From assembly GCA_040400085.1 (NCBI GenBank), contig JBBAQX010000001.1:124001-188000 (forward strand): DNA of 64,000 bases. The letters are read 5' to 3'. This DNA comes from HNR sp040400085. GTDB lineage: Bacteria > Actinomycetota > Actinomycetes > Actinomycetales > Microbacteriaceae. The notes under the pieces were generated by a model. It saw only the letters and a list, made by a program, of their open reading frames with translations. It made no database searches and was not told where the DNA came from. The position numbers and the translations under genes were made by a program. Position 1 is the first letter of the stretch; each line of letters opens with the position of its first letter. Positions 1-6,928 of this stretch are shown here, in pieces.

Positions 1-599
1 TGGTTCCTTTCTGGGCGAGGGCCAAGAGGTCCCCTGATCCCAACGAGGTTCCTTTCTGGGTAGGGTTCTTGGAAGAGCAGGGGATCAAACCCGAAGAGGT
101 GGACGAAGCCCTCTCCAAGGCCGAAGAAGATGCCGGGATGGCTGCCACCCTTCGGGCTCTGGCTTCCCAGGTGAAGGGCCTGGAGACCAAAGCCCAGGCA
201 GAGGCTTTTGCCCTGGGCTTCCAAGCTCTCTGCTTCATCGCAGAGGGTATCTGCACCCACAAGGCCGGGATGGTTCAGCAGGGGAAGTATACCCTTGACC
301 ATGCCCTTGATGCCCTGAAGAAGGTCACCAATGCCAAAGCCAAGGTGGAGGATATCCCCCAGGAGGACAGGACCCCCGCCATGGAAGCCATGGTGGCCAG
401 CATCGACACCCGCCAAGAAGAAACGGTGGTCACAGACCTTCTCCGGGAGATGGAGGCCATCAAAGACCTGGCGTCTCTGGGAGCCTGGTACGAAAAGTCC
501 AGGGAGGTCCGGGAGACCCTCCGGGACCCCAAGCAGATGGACCGGCTTTACGGGACCATCCGAGACAAGAAAGCCCTCTTGGAGAAGTCGGTGTCGTGA
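1..599 (+). CDS. Unknown alpha-helical protein, 5' end outside window
   Basis: The frame is open from the left edge, so the gene is truncated. A TTG at 69 could be an internal start, but the codons before it read as protein, and a 14-bp sequence at 2-15 recurs at 47-60, giving the peptide VPFW twice with a 15-residue period. The rest is charged and helical (many E, K, A) with no recognised domain. The stop codon overlaps the GTG start of the SLOG gene (GTGA), so the two are translationally coupled. Function unknown. Confidence 0.7.
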   Translation, partial: VPFWARAKRSPDPNEVPFWVGFLEEQGIKPEEVDEALSKAEEDAGMAATLRALASQVKGLETKAQAEAFALGFQALCFIAEGICTHKAGMVQQGKYTLDHALDALKKVTNAKAKVEDIPQEDRTPAMEAMVASIDTRQEETVVTDLLREMEAIKDLASLGAWYEKSREVRETLRDPKQMDRLYGTIRDKKALLEKSVS

Positions 600-1285
600 A
601 AATAGCTGTCACGGGGCGAAGGTACCCCACCCCCAGAAGTATCCTCCTGATTCGCCAGGCCATGTCTCAAGTGGTGGCCAACCCTGAGGTCACGGATGTT
701 TACTTCGGGGGCGCTTTTGGCGTGGACACCGAAGCTCTCAACATGGCAGCCCGTTACGTACGGGGAGGTCGGGTCAAACTACACGCTATCCTCCCAGGGG
801 TCCTCCAGGATCTAGGGGACCACCAGAAAGCGGCCTTGGACCTGGCAGACACCGTAACGGAGCTAGCTGGGGACATGAGCACCTCTACAGCGGCAACCCT
901 TTCCTTCCTGGCCAGGAACCGGCACCTTGTGGACTGCTCCGACAAGGTCTTGGCCTTCTGGGATAACAAGAAGGAAGGCGGGACATGGCACGCCATCGAG
1001 TATGCCCGCAAGACAGGTAAAGAGGTGAAACCTCTTCTTCTGCAAGCCTACCCCACCCTCTCCCGGGGTGCCTTGCTACGGGAGATTGAAGCGGTCCTGG
1101 ATTACCCGGGAGCCGAACCACCCCACGCTCACTTTCTCCGCGAAGCTAGCCGGCACAATGGCCCTGCCTGGCAGAAGTCCTGGTCTCCGGAGCACACCCG
1201 CAGGGTCTACGTTTCTATCCTGGGGGCTTGGGATAGTCTATGTCCTATGCCCGCTTTGACACCAGAACCAACACCTTTAGGCTAG
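596..1285 (+). CDS. SLOG-superfamily (DprA/YspA-like) nucleotide-binding protein
   Basis: 229 residues with a GTG start overlapping the previous stop. The N-terminus MKIAVTGRR is a Rossmann beta-strand and phosphate-loop start. GGAFGVDTEA (residues 38-47) is the SLOG glycine motif, RNRHLVDCSD (107-116) followed by VLAFW is the second core motif, and GGTW (128-131) is the third. SLOG domains bind nucleotides or NAD-derived ligands and occur in DprA, LOG enzymes and in defence effectors such as ThsA. No effector domain is fused; the last 80 residues are unassigned. It is followed 4 bp later by a DHH phosphoesterase, suggesting a shared nucleotide substrate. The exact ligand is unknown; a sensor, sponge or hydrolase role is inference. 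Confidence 0.75.
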   Translation: MKIAVTGRRYPTPRSILLIRQAMSQVVANPEVTDVYFGGAFGVDTEALNMAARYVRGGRVKLHAILPGVLQDLGDHQKAALDLADTVTELAGDMSTSTAATLSFLARNRHLVDCSDKVLAFWDNKKEGGTWHAIEYARKTGKEVKPLLLQAYPTLSRGALLREIEAVLDYPGAEPPHAHFLREASRHNGPAWQKSWSPEHTRRVYVSILGAWDSLCPMPALTPEPTPLG

Positions 1286-1289
1286 GGGC

Positions 1290-2264
1290 ATGACCGCTAT
1301 CCCTCTTACCCGTCTATCCGGCCTGAAGAAGGCCATTGTCCACGCTAATTGTCCCGATGGGATGGCTTCTGCCATCATCCTTAGCGCGGCACTACCTGAC
1401 CTTGAGGTCGTCTTTGCCAGCTACGATACAGTTGAAACTCGCAACCTTGCGGTTGAACCGGGGATGATCTTCTGTGACTTCAGCCCCCCCAAGGATAGGT
1501 GGAGGGACTTTCTGAATGCTGGTGCCCTGGTGTTGGACCATCACGCATCTGTCCGGGAGATGGTTCAAGCTTTCGAGGCAGCCGGACAAGGGGTCTACAG
1601 CGGAGACCCCGGGGTTGGGGGGGCCCTTCTGGCCTACCAGCATGTCTGGGTTCCCTTGCTTGGGGAGAAGCTTCTGGGGCATAGCCGGGCAGCCAAAGTG
1701 TTTGCCGAAGATGCCGGTATCCGGGACACCTGGCAGAAGAACCACCCCCGGTGGGAAATCGCCTGTGAGCAAGCAGCTAGTCTGAGGTTCTGGCCCGCGG
1801 AAACCTGGTTGGACAACCCTAAGAACAGTATCCTCGAATACGTATCCGACCCGGGATACCACCTCAACAAGTGGTCGGTGGGCCCTGCTCTGGTGAAGAA
1901 GGAACTCGGCAGAGCAAAGAAGGCTCTCCGGGGGGCGTACCGTTTCGAGGTCAACGGTTTGAAGGTGGGTTGCTTTGAAGGGGTCGCCCACACCTCGGAT
2001 GCTACAGAATTGGACACCTCGCTTGACCTCATTATCGGGTGGGTTGTTTATTGTGACAGCGAAGCAGTACCCAAGATCCAGTTGTCATGCCGTTCTCGTG
2101 GGCATTTCGACTGTAGCGCTTTCACATCACGTCTAGGGGGTGGTGGTCATAAATCTTCGGCTGGTGTTCTTCTTGCGTACACGCAAGAAGCATCCCCGCA
2201 CACCCTCATCCAAGAACTTGTGAAAGACTATGTCGCAGAAGCAACCCGCCCAGAATGTGTTTGA
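1290..2264 (+). CDS. DHH/DHHA1-family phosphoesterase
   Basis: 324 residues. The DHH domain shows HANCPDGMASA (18-28, metal ligands), a CDFSPP motif with D63, and the DHH signature LDHHASV (82-88). The C-terminal DHHA1 part carries GGGGHKSSAG at about 285-295, the usual substrate-binding glycine loop. The family includes RecJ, nanoRNase and cyclic-dinucleotide phosphodiesterases, and acts on phosphodiester bonds with Mn2+. The short length without extra domains fits nanoRNase/pAp-phosphatase-like members better than RecJ. Its end overlaps the next small gene by 35 bp. Together with the SLOG gene it may process a nucleotide signal, but it could equally recycle nucleotides from degraded host RNA. 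Confidence 0.8.
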   Translation: MTAIPLTRLSGLKKAIVHANCPDGMASAIILSAALPDLEVVFASYDTVETRNLAVEPGMIFCDFSPPKDRWRDFLNAGALVLDHHASVREMVQAFEAAGQGVYSGDPGVGGALLAYQHVWVPLLGEKLLGHSRAAKVFAEDAGIRDTWQKNHPRWEIACEQAASLRFWPAETWLDNPKNSILEYVSDPGYHLNKWSVGPALVKKELGRAKKALRGAYRFEVNGLKVGCFEGVAHTSDATELDTSLDLIIGWVVYCDSEAVPKIQLSCRSRGHFDCSAFTSRLGGGGHKSSAGVLLAYTQEASPHTLIQELVKDYVAEATRPECV

Positions 2265-2418
2265 AGGCTACATTGTCCAAGAGGACAATCGCCCTCCCCG
2301 GCCGTTTTCCACCTCCATGGAAGCCGTCCGGTACATCGCCCAGCACCCCGGTCCTCTTCGGGTCTATAGCCCCGCTGGGGGTCTCATCATGACCAAGGGG
2401 ACCATCCGAGGTAACTGA
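2230..2418 (+). CDS. Small unknown protein (62 aa)
   Basis: A 62-residue frame starting inside the end of the DHH gene (35-bp overlap) and ending with a stop that shares one base with the next ATG. It carries a run of P and R (RPPRPF) and a TSMEAVRYIAQHP helix. No domain recognised. The tight coupling to both neighbours supports it as a real gene. Confidence 0.6.
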   Translation: MSQKQPAQNVFEGYIVQEDNRPPRPFSTSMEAVRYIAQHPGPLRVYSPAGGLIMTKGTIRGN

Positions 2419-2684
2419 TGCTTCTTTCCTGTGTGGTCTACAGCGATGGGTCGGTCTGGGTTCAACGACAACTGAACCCAGACCGACCCCCCGAAACATT
2501 GGATGGCCGTTTTAGCCTCAACCCTGAGATTGTGACGCTACAGCTAGCCTTCCCTGCCCTGGTCACCCCGGAAGCGATAGCCTCAGCAAAAGCTCTCTGC
2601 CTGGACCTGGCAGAAGCCCTGGTTTTCCAGGAAAGCCAGGAAGCTATCCCCGCAATTGAGCGAAAGCCTCGAACGACACTTTGA
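2418..2684 (+). CDS. Small unknown protein (88 aa)
   Basis: The ATG overlaps the preceding TGA (TGATG). The protein starts with a beta-rich segment (MLLSCVVYSDGSVWVQRQ) and has an alanine-rich helix toward the end. No known domain. It is last in the translationally coupled run that starts with SLOG; a perfect palindrome follows 15 bp after its stop. Confidence 0.6.
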   Translation: MLLSCVVYSDGSVWVQRQLNPDRPPETLDGRFSLNPEIVTLQLAFPALVTPEAIASAKALCLDLAEALVFQESQEAIPAIERKPRTTL

Positions 2685-2699
2685 CGTTGCGAGCGGGTA

Positions 2700-2721
2700 G
2701 GGGCTACGGTACCGTAGCCCC
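2700..2721. repeat. 22-bp perfect palindrome just before a start codon
   Basis: GGGGCTACGGT followed immediately by its reverse complement ACCGTAGCCCC. It ends 3 bp before the ATG at 2725, so as RNA it would sequester the initiation region, or as DNA it could be an operator. No T-run follows, so it is not a classical terminator. Confidence 0.75.
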
Positions 2722-2724
2722 ACC

Positions 2725-3216
2725 ATGGAAGAACAAGCAGCAAAACTCACTCCGAAACAGACTTACGCCGAGATGAAGAAAGCCATCTTGGAGCAGCCCG
2801 TTGCGACACGGGAGGCTTCGTTCCTGGCTTGTGAGGTAACCCACGATGGGCGTACAACGGGACGCACCTACCTCCTCCCCAACAGCCCCGCTGGGCGTGG
2901 GCCCCTGGGAGAGCTTAGGGGGTTGCCTTCTGTTTGCTTGGTAAAAGACGGTGCTGTGATCGGGGCTTGGGAGTTGGGTCCAGATGGTGTGCGCCTGGTC
3001 CTTTGGACCTTGAACGTTGCCCAATGCGCAAGCATCAAGATTCCTCGGGGTCGAGTGGGCAGTCGGAAGAAGGCTCTGGACATGCTTGGCAGGGAGATGG
3101 GCTATGCCGTGGCTAACCAGCATCGGACCATCTATGCCCCTAACGGGCCCCAACCCCCCATGGCCGCCCCCCAAAGCCCTGAGGTGCCTGAGGTAGCTAC
3201 CCACATCGGCGGCTGA
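2725..3216 (+). CDS. Unknown protein (163 aa)
   Basis: 163 residues, no recognised domain. A central beta-rich part (SVCLVKDGAVIGAWEL) and a basic segment (RGRVGSRKKALDMLG) precede a proline-rich tail. The ATG sits 3 bp after a 22-bp palindrome, with no clear Shine-Dalgarno sequence. It lies between the SLOG/DHH run and topoisomerase IB on the same strand. Confidence 0.65.
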   Translation: MEEQAAKLTPKQTYAEMKKAILEQPVATREASFLACEVTHDGRTTGRTYLLPNSPAGRGPLGELRGLPSVCLVKDGAVIGAWELGPDGVRLVLWTLNVAQCASIKIPRGRVGSRKKALDMLGREMGYAVANQHRTIYAPNGPQPPMAAPQSPEVPEVATHIGG

Positions 3217-3217
3217 T

Positions 3218-3234
3218 TACCCTTTCGTAGGGTA
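3218..3234 (+). promoter_or_regulatory. Intergenic hairpin before topoisomerase IB
   Basis: TACCCT-TTCGT-AGGGTA: a 6-bp perfect stem with a 5-nt loop, starting 1 bp after the upstream TGA and ending 9 bp before the ATG at 3244. It could act as a weak terminator, processing site or translational control element. Confidence 0.5.
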
Positions 3235-3243
3235 GGCTATGGT

Positions 3244-4149
3244 ATGGACCCTCAAGCAGCCATCCGAGTAGCCGCCCGCTACAAGCAAAAGAAGAAGGTC
3301 AAAGGACCTAAGGGGGAGTCCACGGTCTACCTCTATTCCGAAAGGCAAATCGCTAATCGGAACAAGGCCAAAGCCAAAAGGGTAGAGGCTTTGAGCAAGA
3401 AGATCGGGGACTTGAGGGCCAAGGTCAAAAAAGACCTCAAGGCGGAGGACCCCGAAAAGCGCCTGACTGCTTTGGCTGTCGCTCTCATGGATCACACCTA
3501 CGAACGGGTGGGGAATGACGAGTCAGCCAAGGATGGACACTTCGGTGTCACGGGCTGGCAGAAGAAGCACGTCTCCTTTTCCAAGGGCAAGGCCAAGCTC
3601 AAGTACGTTGGTAAGAGTGGGGTCAAGCACGACAAGAGCGTGGATGACGCATCCATTCTATCCGCTCTCCGGGATGCCTACGAGGCTGTGGAGGAAGACA
3701 GCGATGACCTCTTCTCTTGGGATGGGGGCAGAGTCACGGCCGAGAAGGTCAATGACTACCTCAAAGCTTTTGACGTGACCGCCAAGGATATCCGGGGCTA
3801 CCACGCCAACCGAGAGATGCAAGACAACCTCAAGGCTGAGCGTAAGAAGGGCGGCAAGCTTCCCGAAGATGCCAAGGAAAAGAAAGCCAAGCTCAAGGAA
3901 GAGTTCAAGGCGGCCTTGGAGGCAACGGCTGATGCTGTGGGCCACGAGCCAGCAACGCTCAAAGGTCAATACCTCGTACCCAACCTGGAGGACACTTACC
4001 TCGAAAACGGCACGGTCCTAGACAAGCTGGGCTCTCTGAGGACAGCTTGCGGTGAGGGGGGTTGCTCTTGTGGTGGCGCCGTGACTGAAGAAGAGCCCTG
4101 CACTAGCTGTGGGAAGACCGCAGCCTACAGGTATTACCGTGGGGGTTGA
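3244..4149 (+). CDS. Topoisomerase IB (poxvirus/bacterial type)
   Basis: 301 residues. Relaxes supercoiled DNA through a 3'-phosphotyrosine intermediate. All five catalytic residues are visible: R88 in YERVGN, K124 in YVGKSG, R184 in DIRGYHAN, H234 in VGHEPA and the nucleophile Y243, nine residues after the His as in vaccinia. Residues 270-290 add a cysteine-rich ribbon (CSCGG and CTSCG pairs) likely to bind zinc, an extension not usual in the family. The N-terminus MDPQAAIRVAARYKQ matches a short tag shared by several proteins in this window. Supercoil relaxation during replication or packaging of a large genome is the likely role; packaging with the virion is a speculation from the tag. Confidence 0.9.
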   Translation: MDPQAAIRVAARYKQKKKVKGPKGESTVYLYSERQIANRNKAKAKRVEALSKKIGDLRAKVKKDLKAEDPEKRLTALAVALMDHTYERVGNDESAKDGHFGVTGWQKKHVSFSKGKAKLKYVGKSGVKHDKSVDDASILSALRDAYEAVEEDSDDLFSWDGGRVTAEKVNDYLKAFDVTAKDIRGYHANREMQDNLKAERKKGGKLPEDAKEKKAKLKEEFKAALEATADAVGHEPATLKGQYLVPNLEDTYLENGTVLDKLGSLRTACGEGGCSCGGAVTEEEPCTSCGKTAAYRYYRGG

Positions 4150-4151
4150 CC

Positions 4152-4763
4152 ATGGGGATGAACGATTACATCCAAGTAGGGCAGACAGTTCTGTACGGCA
4201 AGTTCAAGAACCGCCCCGCCCTGGTCAAGAAAATCTTCAAGGATGACCGGGGGGTCATCATGATTGAGCTTGAACCTGTCCCGAAGGGTCGGAAGAAGAA
4301 TCGGATCATGTCGCTCTTTTCCGTGTGGAAGCTCCCGGAGGACCGCGCCATGGACCAGGCTGTCAAGGTAGCTGGGCTCTACGCTGGCAAGTGTTCCTTG
4401 GTCCCTGAAGAGGAAGACCCCTTAGCCGGGCGGCTCAGAACAAGAGCCCCCAAGAGGGAGAGCATAGCGAAGAGAAGCCACCCCGTACGGTCGGCCCCCT
4501 CTTGCACAGGGGGGGTATCCTTCTCCGGGGTAGCCGGGACCTGTACGGATGCCGAAGGGGAGGGAGAGGGGCGGGTTGTACTTGGCCGGTACTCCCCGAT
4601 CCTCTGTCCCCGTGGCCTCCAAATTATGTCAGCCTGGGCGGTAGATGAGAGAGCCAGGAAGAACAGGAAGAAGCGTAGCCTGCGCATGGGTTCTTGCTGG
4701 ACTACACCGCTAGGGGCTACTCGTCAATTCCAGGGAGACAGGCCGCTGGGGTGGGAGGTGTAG
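4152..4763 (+). CDS. Unknown protein, C-terminal half doubtful
   Basis: ATG at 4152, next to the topoisomerase stop (4147-4149), with GGGGG 8 bp upstream. Residues 1-75 look like a genuine small beta-barrel protein (YIQVGQTVLYGKF, VIMIELEPVPKGRKKNR). After about residue 90 the composition becomes arginine/serine/cysteine-rich, and this part runs antisense through the minus-strand gene at 4379-4687. A TAG lies one base out of frame at about 4424, directly after CCCC, so the natural end may be there. Confidence 0.5.
   Translation: MGMNDYIQVGQTVLYGKFKNRPALVKKIFKDDRGVIMIELEPVPKGRKKNRIMSLFSVWKLPEDRAMDQAVKVAGLYAGKCSLVPEEEDPLAGRLRTRAPKRESIAKRSHPVRSAPSCTGGVSFSGVAGTCTDAEGEGEGRVVLGRYSPILCPRGLQIMSAWAVDERARKNRKKRSLRMGSCWTTPLGATRQFQGDRPLGWEV
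4379..4687 (-). CDS. Secreted or membrane-anchored small protein
   Basis: 102 residues. It begins with a clear signal peptide (MRRLRFFLFFLALSSTAQA, AQA as a cleavage site), has a proline/serine-rich middle and a single membrane helix (GWLLFAMLSLLGALVLS) near the C-terminus. That topology fits a phage envelope or lysis accessory (spanin-like), but no lipobox is visible and no lysis partner adjoins it. It is antisense to the end of the preceding plus-strand frame. Confidence 0.55.
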   Translation of the reverse strand: MRRLRFFLFFLALSSTAQADIIWRPRGQRIGEYRPSTTRPSPSPSASVQVPATPEKDTPPVQEGADRTGWLLFAMLSLLGALVLSRPAKGSSSSGTKEHLPA

Positions 4764-4962
4764 GCTTGTCCTCCTTGACACAGAACATGAGGCGGTAGTT
4801 ATCCCTCTCCCAGGTGTCATAGACGCTGAGGGCACTCAGGCCACCACCTACCTCCGCCAACCTCTCGGACAACTCTTTGATCAGAATCAAAGCTTCCCGT
4901 TTGGTTAGCTCCATGACTCGAACCTGCCTATCTGTAGGCGACTCATAGCCACGAAGTTTCAT
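4717..4962 (-). CDS. Small unknown protein downstream of NADAR
   Basis: 81 residues from the ATG at 4962, one base after the NADAR stop codon (4964-4966), so it is the second gene of a two-gene operon. Contains a helical segment with LTKREALILIKELSERL and a following beta strand. A longer in-frame extension upstream overlaps NADAR and is not protein-like. No recognised domain. Confidence 0.65.
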   Translation of the reverse strand: MKLRGYESPTDRQVRVMELTKREALILIKELSERLAEVGGGLSALSVYDTWERDNYRLMFCVKEDKPTPPTPAACLPGIDE

Positions 4963-4963
4963 G

Positions 4964-5539
4964 TTACCCTTCCTCCTTGTCAAACACCACGCCGCGGATA
5001 CTGGCATTCGGGAAGGTGGGGAAGAACCAGTCTTCCATAGACGTAGGGCTTCCGCTGGTAATATCCCGCCGAAGCCCTGAAAGCAGGCGACCAAGGGCGT
5101 TGTGCCCCACAAGCACCTCAGGCTTTGACTTGCTAGGTGTAGCGCCCCAGAAAGGGTCCCGGCTGCTGTATTCCACGATGGGCGCTTCTCTGGTTTCCAG
5201 AAGTAGCTCCCCGAACGCCGGGTTGCTAGCCAGCTTACAACCCAAAGCCCAGGCCATGACCCTGACCCGGATGGCATCCCAATCGGACCTGGTTTTCGAG
5301 GCATTGCCTTTGGCAATGAACTTGGCCTTCATCGGGTTCTTCTCTTCCAAGATAGCCCGCTGCAACTCCATGTCATTCGGGAAGCGGCAAGCCTGGTAGA
5401 GGCTTTCGCTGGTGGCTGTTTCGATGGGTCCTACGCGAATAGGGTAGCCCCCCGCCATGTGGCTGAGACCTCCCCACTTCTCCTTGGTTTTTCGGAAGAC
5501 CACGCATTCTGAGATAGTCCAGCTATCCGTAAGGGACAT
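4964..5539 (-). CDS. NADAR-family ADP-ribosyl/N-glycosidase-like protein
   Basis: 191 residues with the NADAR (YbiA-like) signature: GLSHM (24-28), SESLYQA (44-50), AKFIAKG (72-78), VEYSSRDPFWG (122-132) and NALGRLLSGLR (147-157). NADAR enzymes cleave N-glycosidic or ADP-ribose linkages; some members reverse DarT-type DNA ADP-ribosylation, and phage NADAR proteins have been described as DarTG antagonists. A role in removing ADP-ribose from phage DNA is therefore a plausible inference; riboflavin-intermediate cleavage as in plant/bacterial YbiA is the alternative. It is first in a short operon, divergent from 5580. Confidence 0.85.
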   Translation of the reverse strand: MSLTDSWTISECVVFRKTKEKWGGLSHMAGGYPIRVGPIETATSESLYQACRFPNDMELQRAILEEKNPMKAKFIAKGNASKTRSDWDAIRVRVMAWALGCKLASNPAFGELLLETREAPIVEYSSRDPFWGATPSKSKPEVLVGHNALGRLLSGLRRDITSGSPTSMEDWFFPTFPNASIRGVVFDKEEG

Positions 5540-5550
5540 GACATGACCCT

Positions 5551-5564
5551 ACACCGGAAGGTGT
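5551..5564. promoter_or_regulatory. Hairpin in divergent intergenic region
   Basis: ACACC-GGAA-GGTGT, 5-bp stem with tetraloop, 12 bp from the NADAR ATG and 16 bp from the plus-strand ATG at 5580. The whole divergent spacer (5540-5579) holds no recognisable promoter of the family found elsewhere in the window. Confidence 0.35.
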
Positions 5565-5579
5565 CACCCTGGCCTGGAC

Positions 5580-5946
5580 ATGTCCTTCATCCCCATCGCC
5601 GCACAGAAACGTTTTTTTGACAACCCACAAGACCCCTCTGTTCTGCGGTGGCTTCAGAGTGATCTCCCAAACTACAGGAGGTCCGGGAGGTCAACCGCCC
5701 TCATGCACTTCTACATCCGGCAAGCCTGGTCTAACCCGGGAGTCTGGGTTCTCTGTCGAGATCATACCCCCCCCGGAACGTACCTCAACCCTCAGCGTCA
5801 TGGAGAACATGGAGGACCACCTCCATCGGGCGGGGCTATCCTTTGAGGGCCGCTTCATGCTCGGGGCTGGGGTAGAAGCCATGGACAATCCCTTGGGGCC
5901 GGCCGTCAGGGACCGCAGGTACTACTACCTGAGGGCTATTGTCTAG
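5580..5946 (+). pseudogene. Frameshifted small P-loop-like protein
   Basis: Two frames together give one coherent protein of about 121 residues. Frame 1 from ATG 5580 supplies the N-terminus with SGRSTALMHFYIRQAW and VWVLCRDH, a pattern resembling a degenerate P-loop followed by a beta strand. Frame 2 supplies PERTSTLSVMENMEDHL to the stop at 5946. The switch lies in a run of eight C (5767-5774); seven C would fuse the frames as HTPPERTSTL. Either a base-calling error, a recent indel, or frameshifting at the C-run. Without correction the first frame stops at 5846. Confidence 0.7.
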
Positions 5947-6383
5947 CCGATGCGCTTCCTCGGCATGGCTCGCACCTTGCTGGTCTTGGGGTCTGCCTCC
6001 AACAGCAAGGCAACCAAGCCAGGGACCCTCAAACGAGCCTTGAGGAAGATGGGGGGCACCAGCTTGGTGAAGTTCTCCCACTTCCCACCACAGGTGGGGA
6101 TCACGTACTTTGGGAAGGCGGTTTCCGGGACCACCTCTTGAAGCACCAGGGTCAAGGCGGAGTCTGCCGTATCCTTGACCACGTACTGAAACAGGGCATC
6201 GGACTCCTTCTCAGGGAGGATGGTCTCCCAGAGGGTCTGGGTAGACAGGCACATGATCCCCTCGAACGGGTCGATAGTGCAGCCCTCCACCGCCATGTTT
6301 GACCAAACCGAAGGGTTACCGGCCGAGTCCGCCGCGAGGTGCAAGAGCTTTTGGGCCCGAAAGATCAGAAGGTCCTGGAACAT
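5943..6383 (-). CDS. Unknown protein, paralogue of the next gene
   Basis: 146 residues. The N-terminus (MFQDLLIFRAQKLLHL...GNPSVWSNMA) matches that of the neighbouring gene at 6425-6838 (MFESLHAHATDLLKNA...RNPSVWQSIA), and both keep a similar KLVPPIFLKA / KVTPAVYLKA stretch near the C-terminus. No known domain. The end overlaps the plus-strand frame at 5946 by four bases in a convergent arrangement. Confidence 0.75.
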   Translation of the reverse strand: MFQDLLIFRAQKLLHLAADSAGNPSVWSNMAVEGCTIDPFEGIMCLSTQTLWETILPEKESDALFQYVVKDTADSALTLVLQEVVPETAFPKYVIPTCGGKWENFTKLVPPIFLKARLRVPGLVALLLEADPKTSKVRAMPRKRIG

Positions 6384-6424
6384 ACCCTCTACCTACGGAG
6401 CCGCTGCCGGATAACCAGGGCTAT

Positions 6425-6838
6425 TCACGTAGGGTGGCTAGCACTGAGGTGCTTAAGGGCATTCTGGCAAAGCTCCCCCGCCAACCCAGCGGCTTTCAGG
6501 TAGACAGCGGGCGTCACCTTGATCAGTTCTCCGATCACTTCGTCGTTTTCCGCGTCACTCTTGCCCCAGGACTCCGGGATCTCTTCCTGGTCTTCCTGCA
6601 ACATGGCAGAGAAGAGGGCTTCCTGGGCCAGGGACATGACGAAAGCGTGGGCCAGCACCTTTGCAGGGTCGTCCTGGTCTACGGACTCCCCGTCTGACAC
6701 CAGGAAGATCAGGGCCGTAAGGTCCACGAGGTCATCGGGGGCCTCGCTTGCGATACTCTGCCAGACAGAGGGGTTGCGGGCGGACTCGGAAGCATTCTTG
6801 AGGAGGTCGGTAGCGTGGGCGTGTAGGGACTCGAACAT
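6425..6838 (-). CDS. Unknown protein, paralogue of the previous gene
   Basis: 137 residues, acidic and helical, with the NPSVW motif at about 23-27 shared with the gene at 5943-6383. The two look like a tandem duplication. The ATG follows a strong hairpin terminator at 6866-6901, so transcription may restart here, although no promoter of the window's common family is visible upstream. Confidence 0.75.
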   Translation of the reverse strand: MFESLHAHATDLLKNASESARNPSVWQSIASEAPDDLVDLTALIFLVSDGESVDQDDPAKVLAHAFVMSLAQEALFSAMLQEDQEEIPESWGKSDAENDEVIGELIKVTPAVYLKAAGLAGELCQNALKHLSASHPT

Positions 6839-6865
6839 CGTAGTCCTTCCTACACCATTAAAGGG

Positions 6866-6901
6866 AAAGACCCCGCCCTCTTGTAGGGGCGGGGTCTTTT
6901 T
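6866..6901. terminator. Rho-independent terminator, possibly bidirectional
   Basis: A 13-bp perfect stem (AAAGACCCCGCCC with its complement) and an 8-nt loop TCTTGTAG, followed on the plus strand by TTTTT and on the minus strand by TTTCCCTTT. It lies 28 bp after the stop of the Bax-inhibitor-like gene, so it most likely ends that minus-strand transcript. Confidence 0.85.
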
Positions 6902-6928
6902 CTACCCTGGGTAAGCTATGACCCTGGG

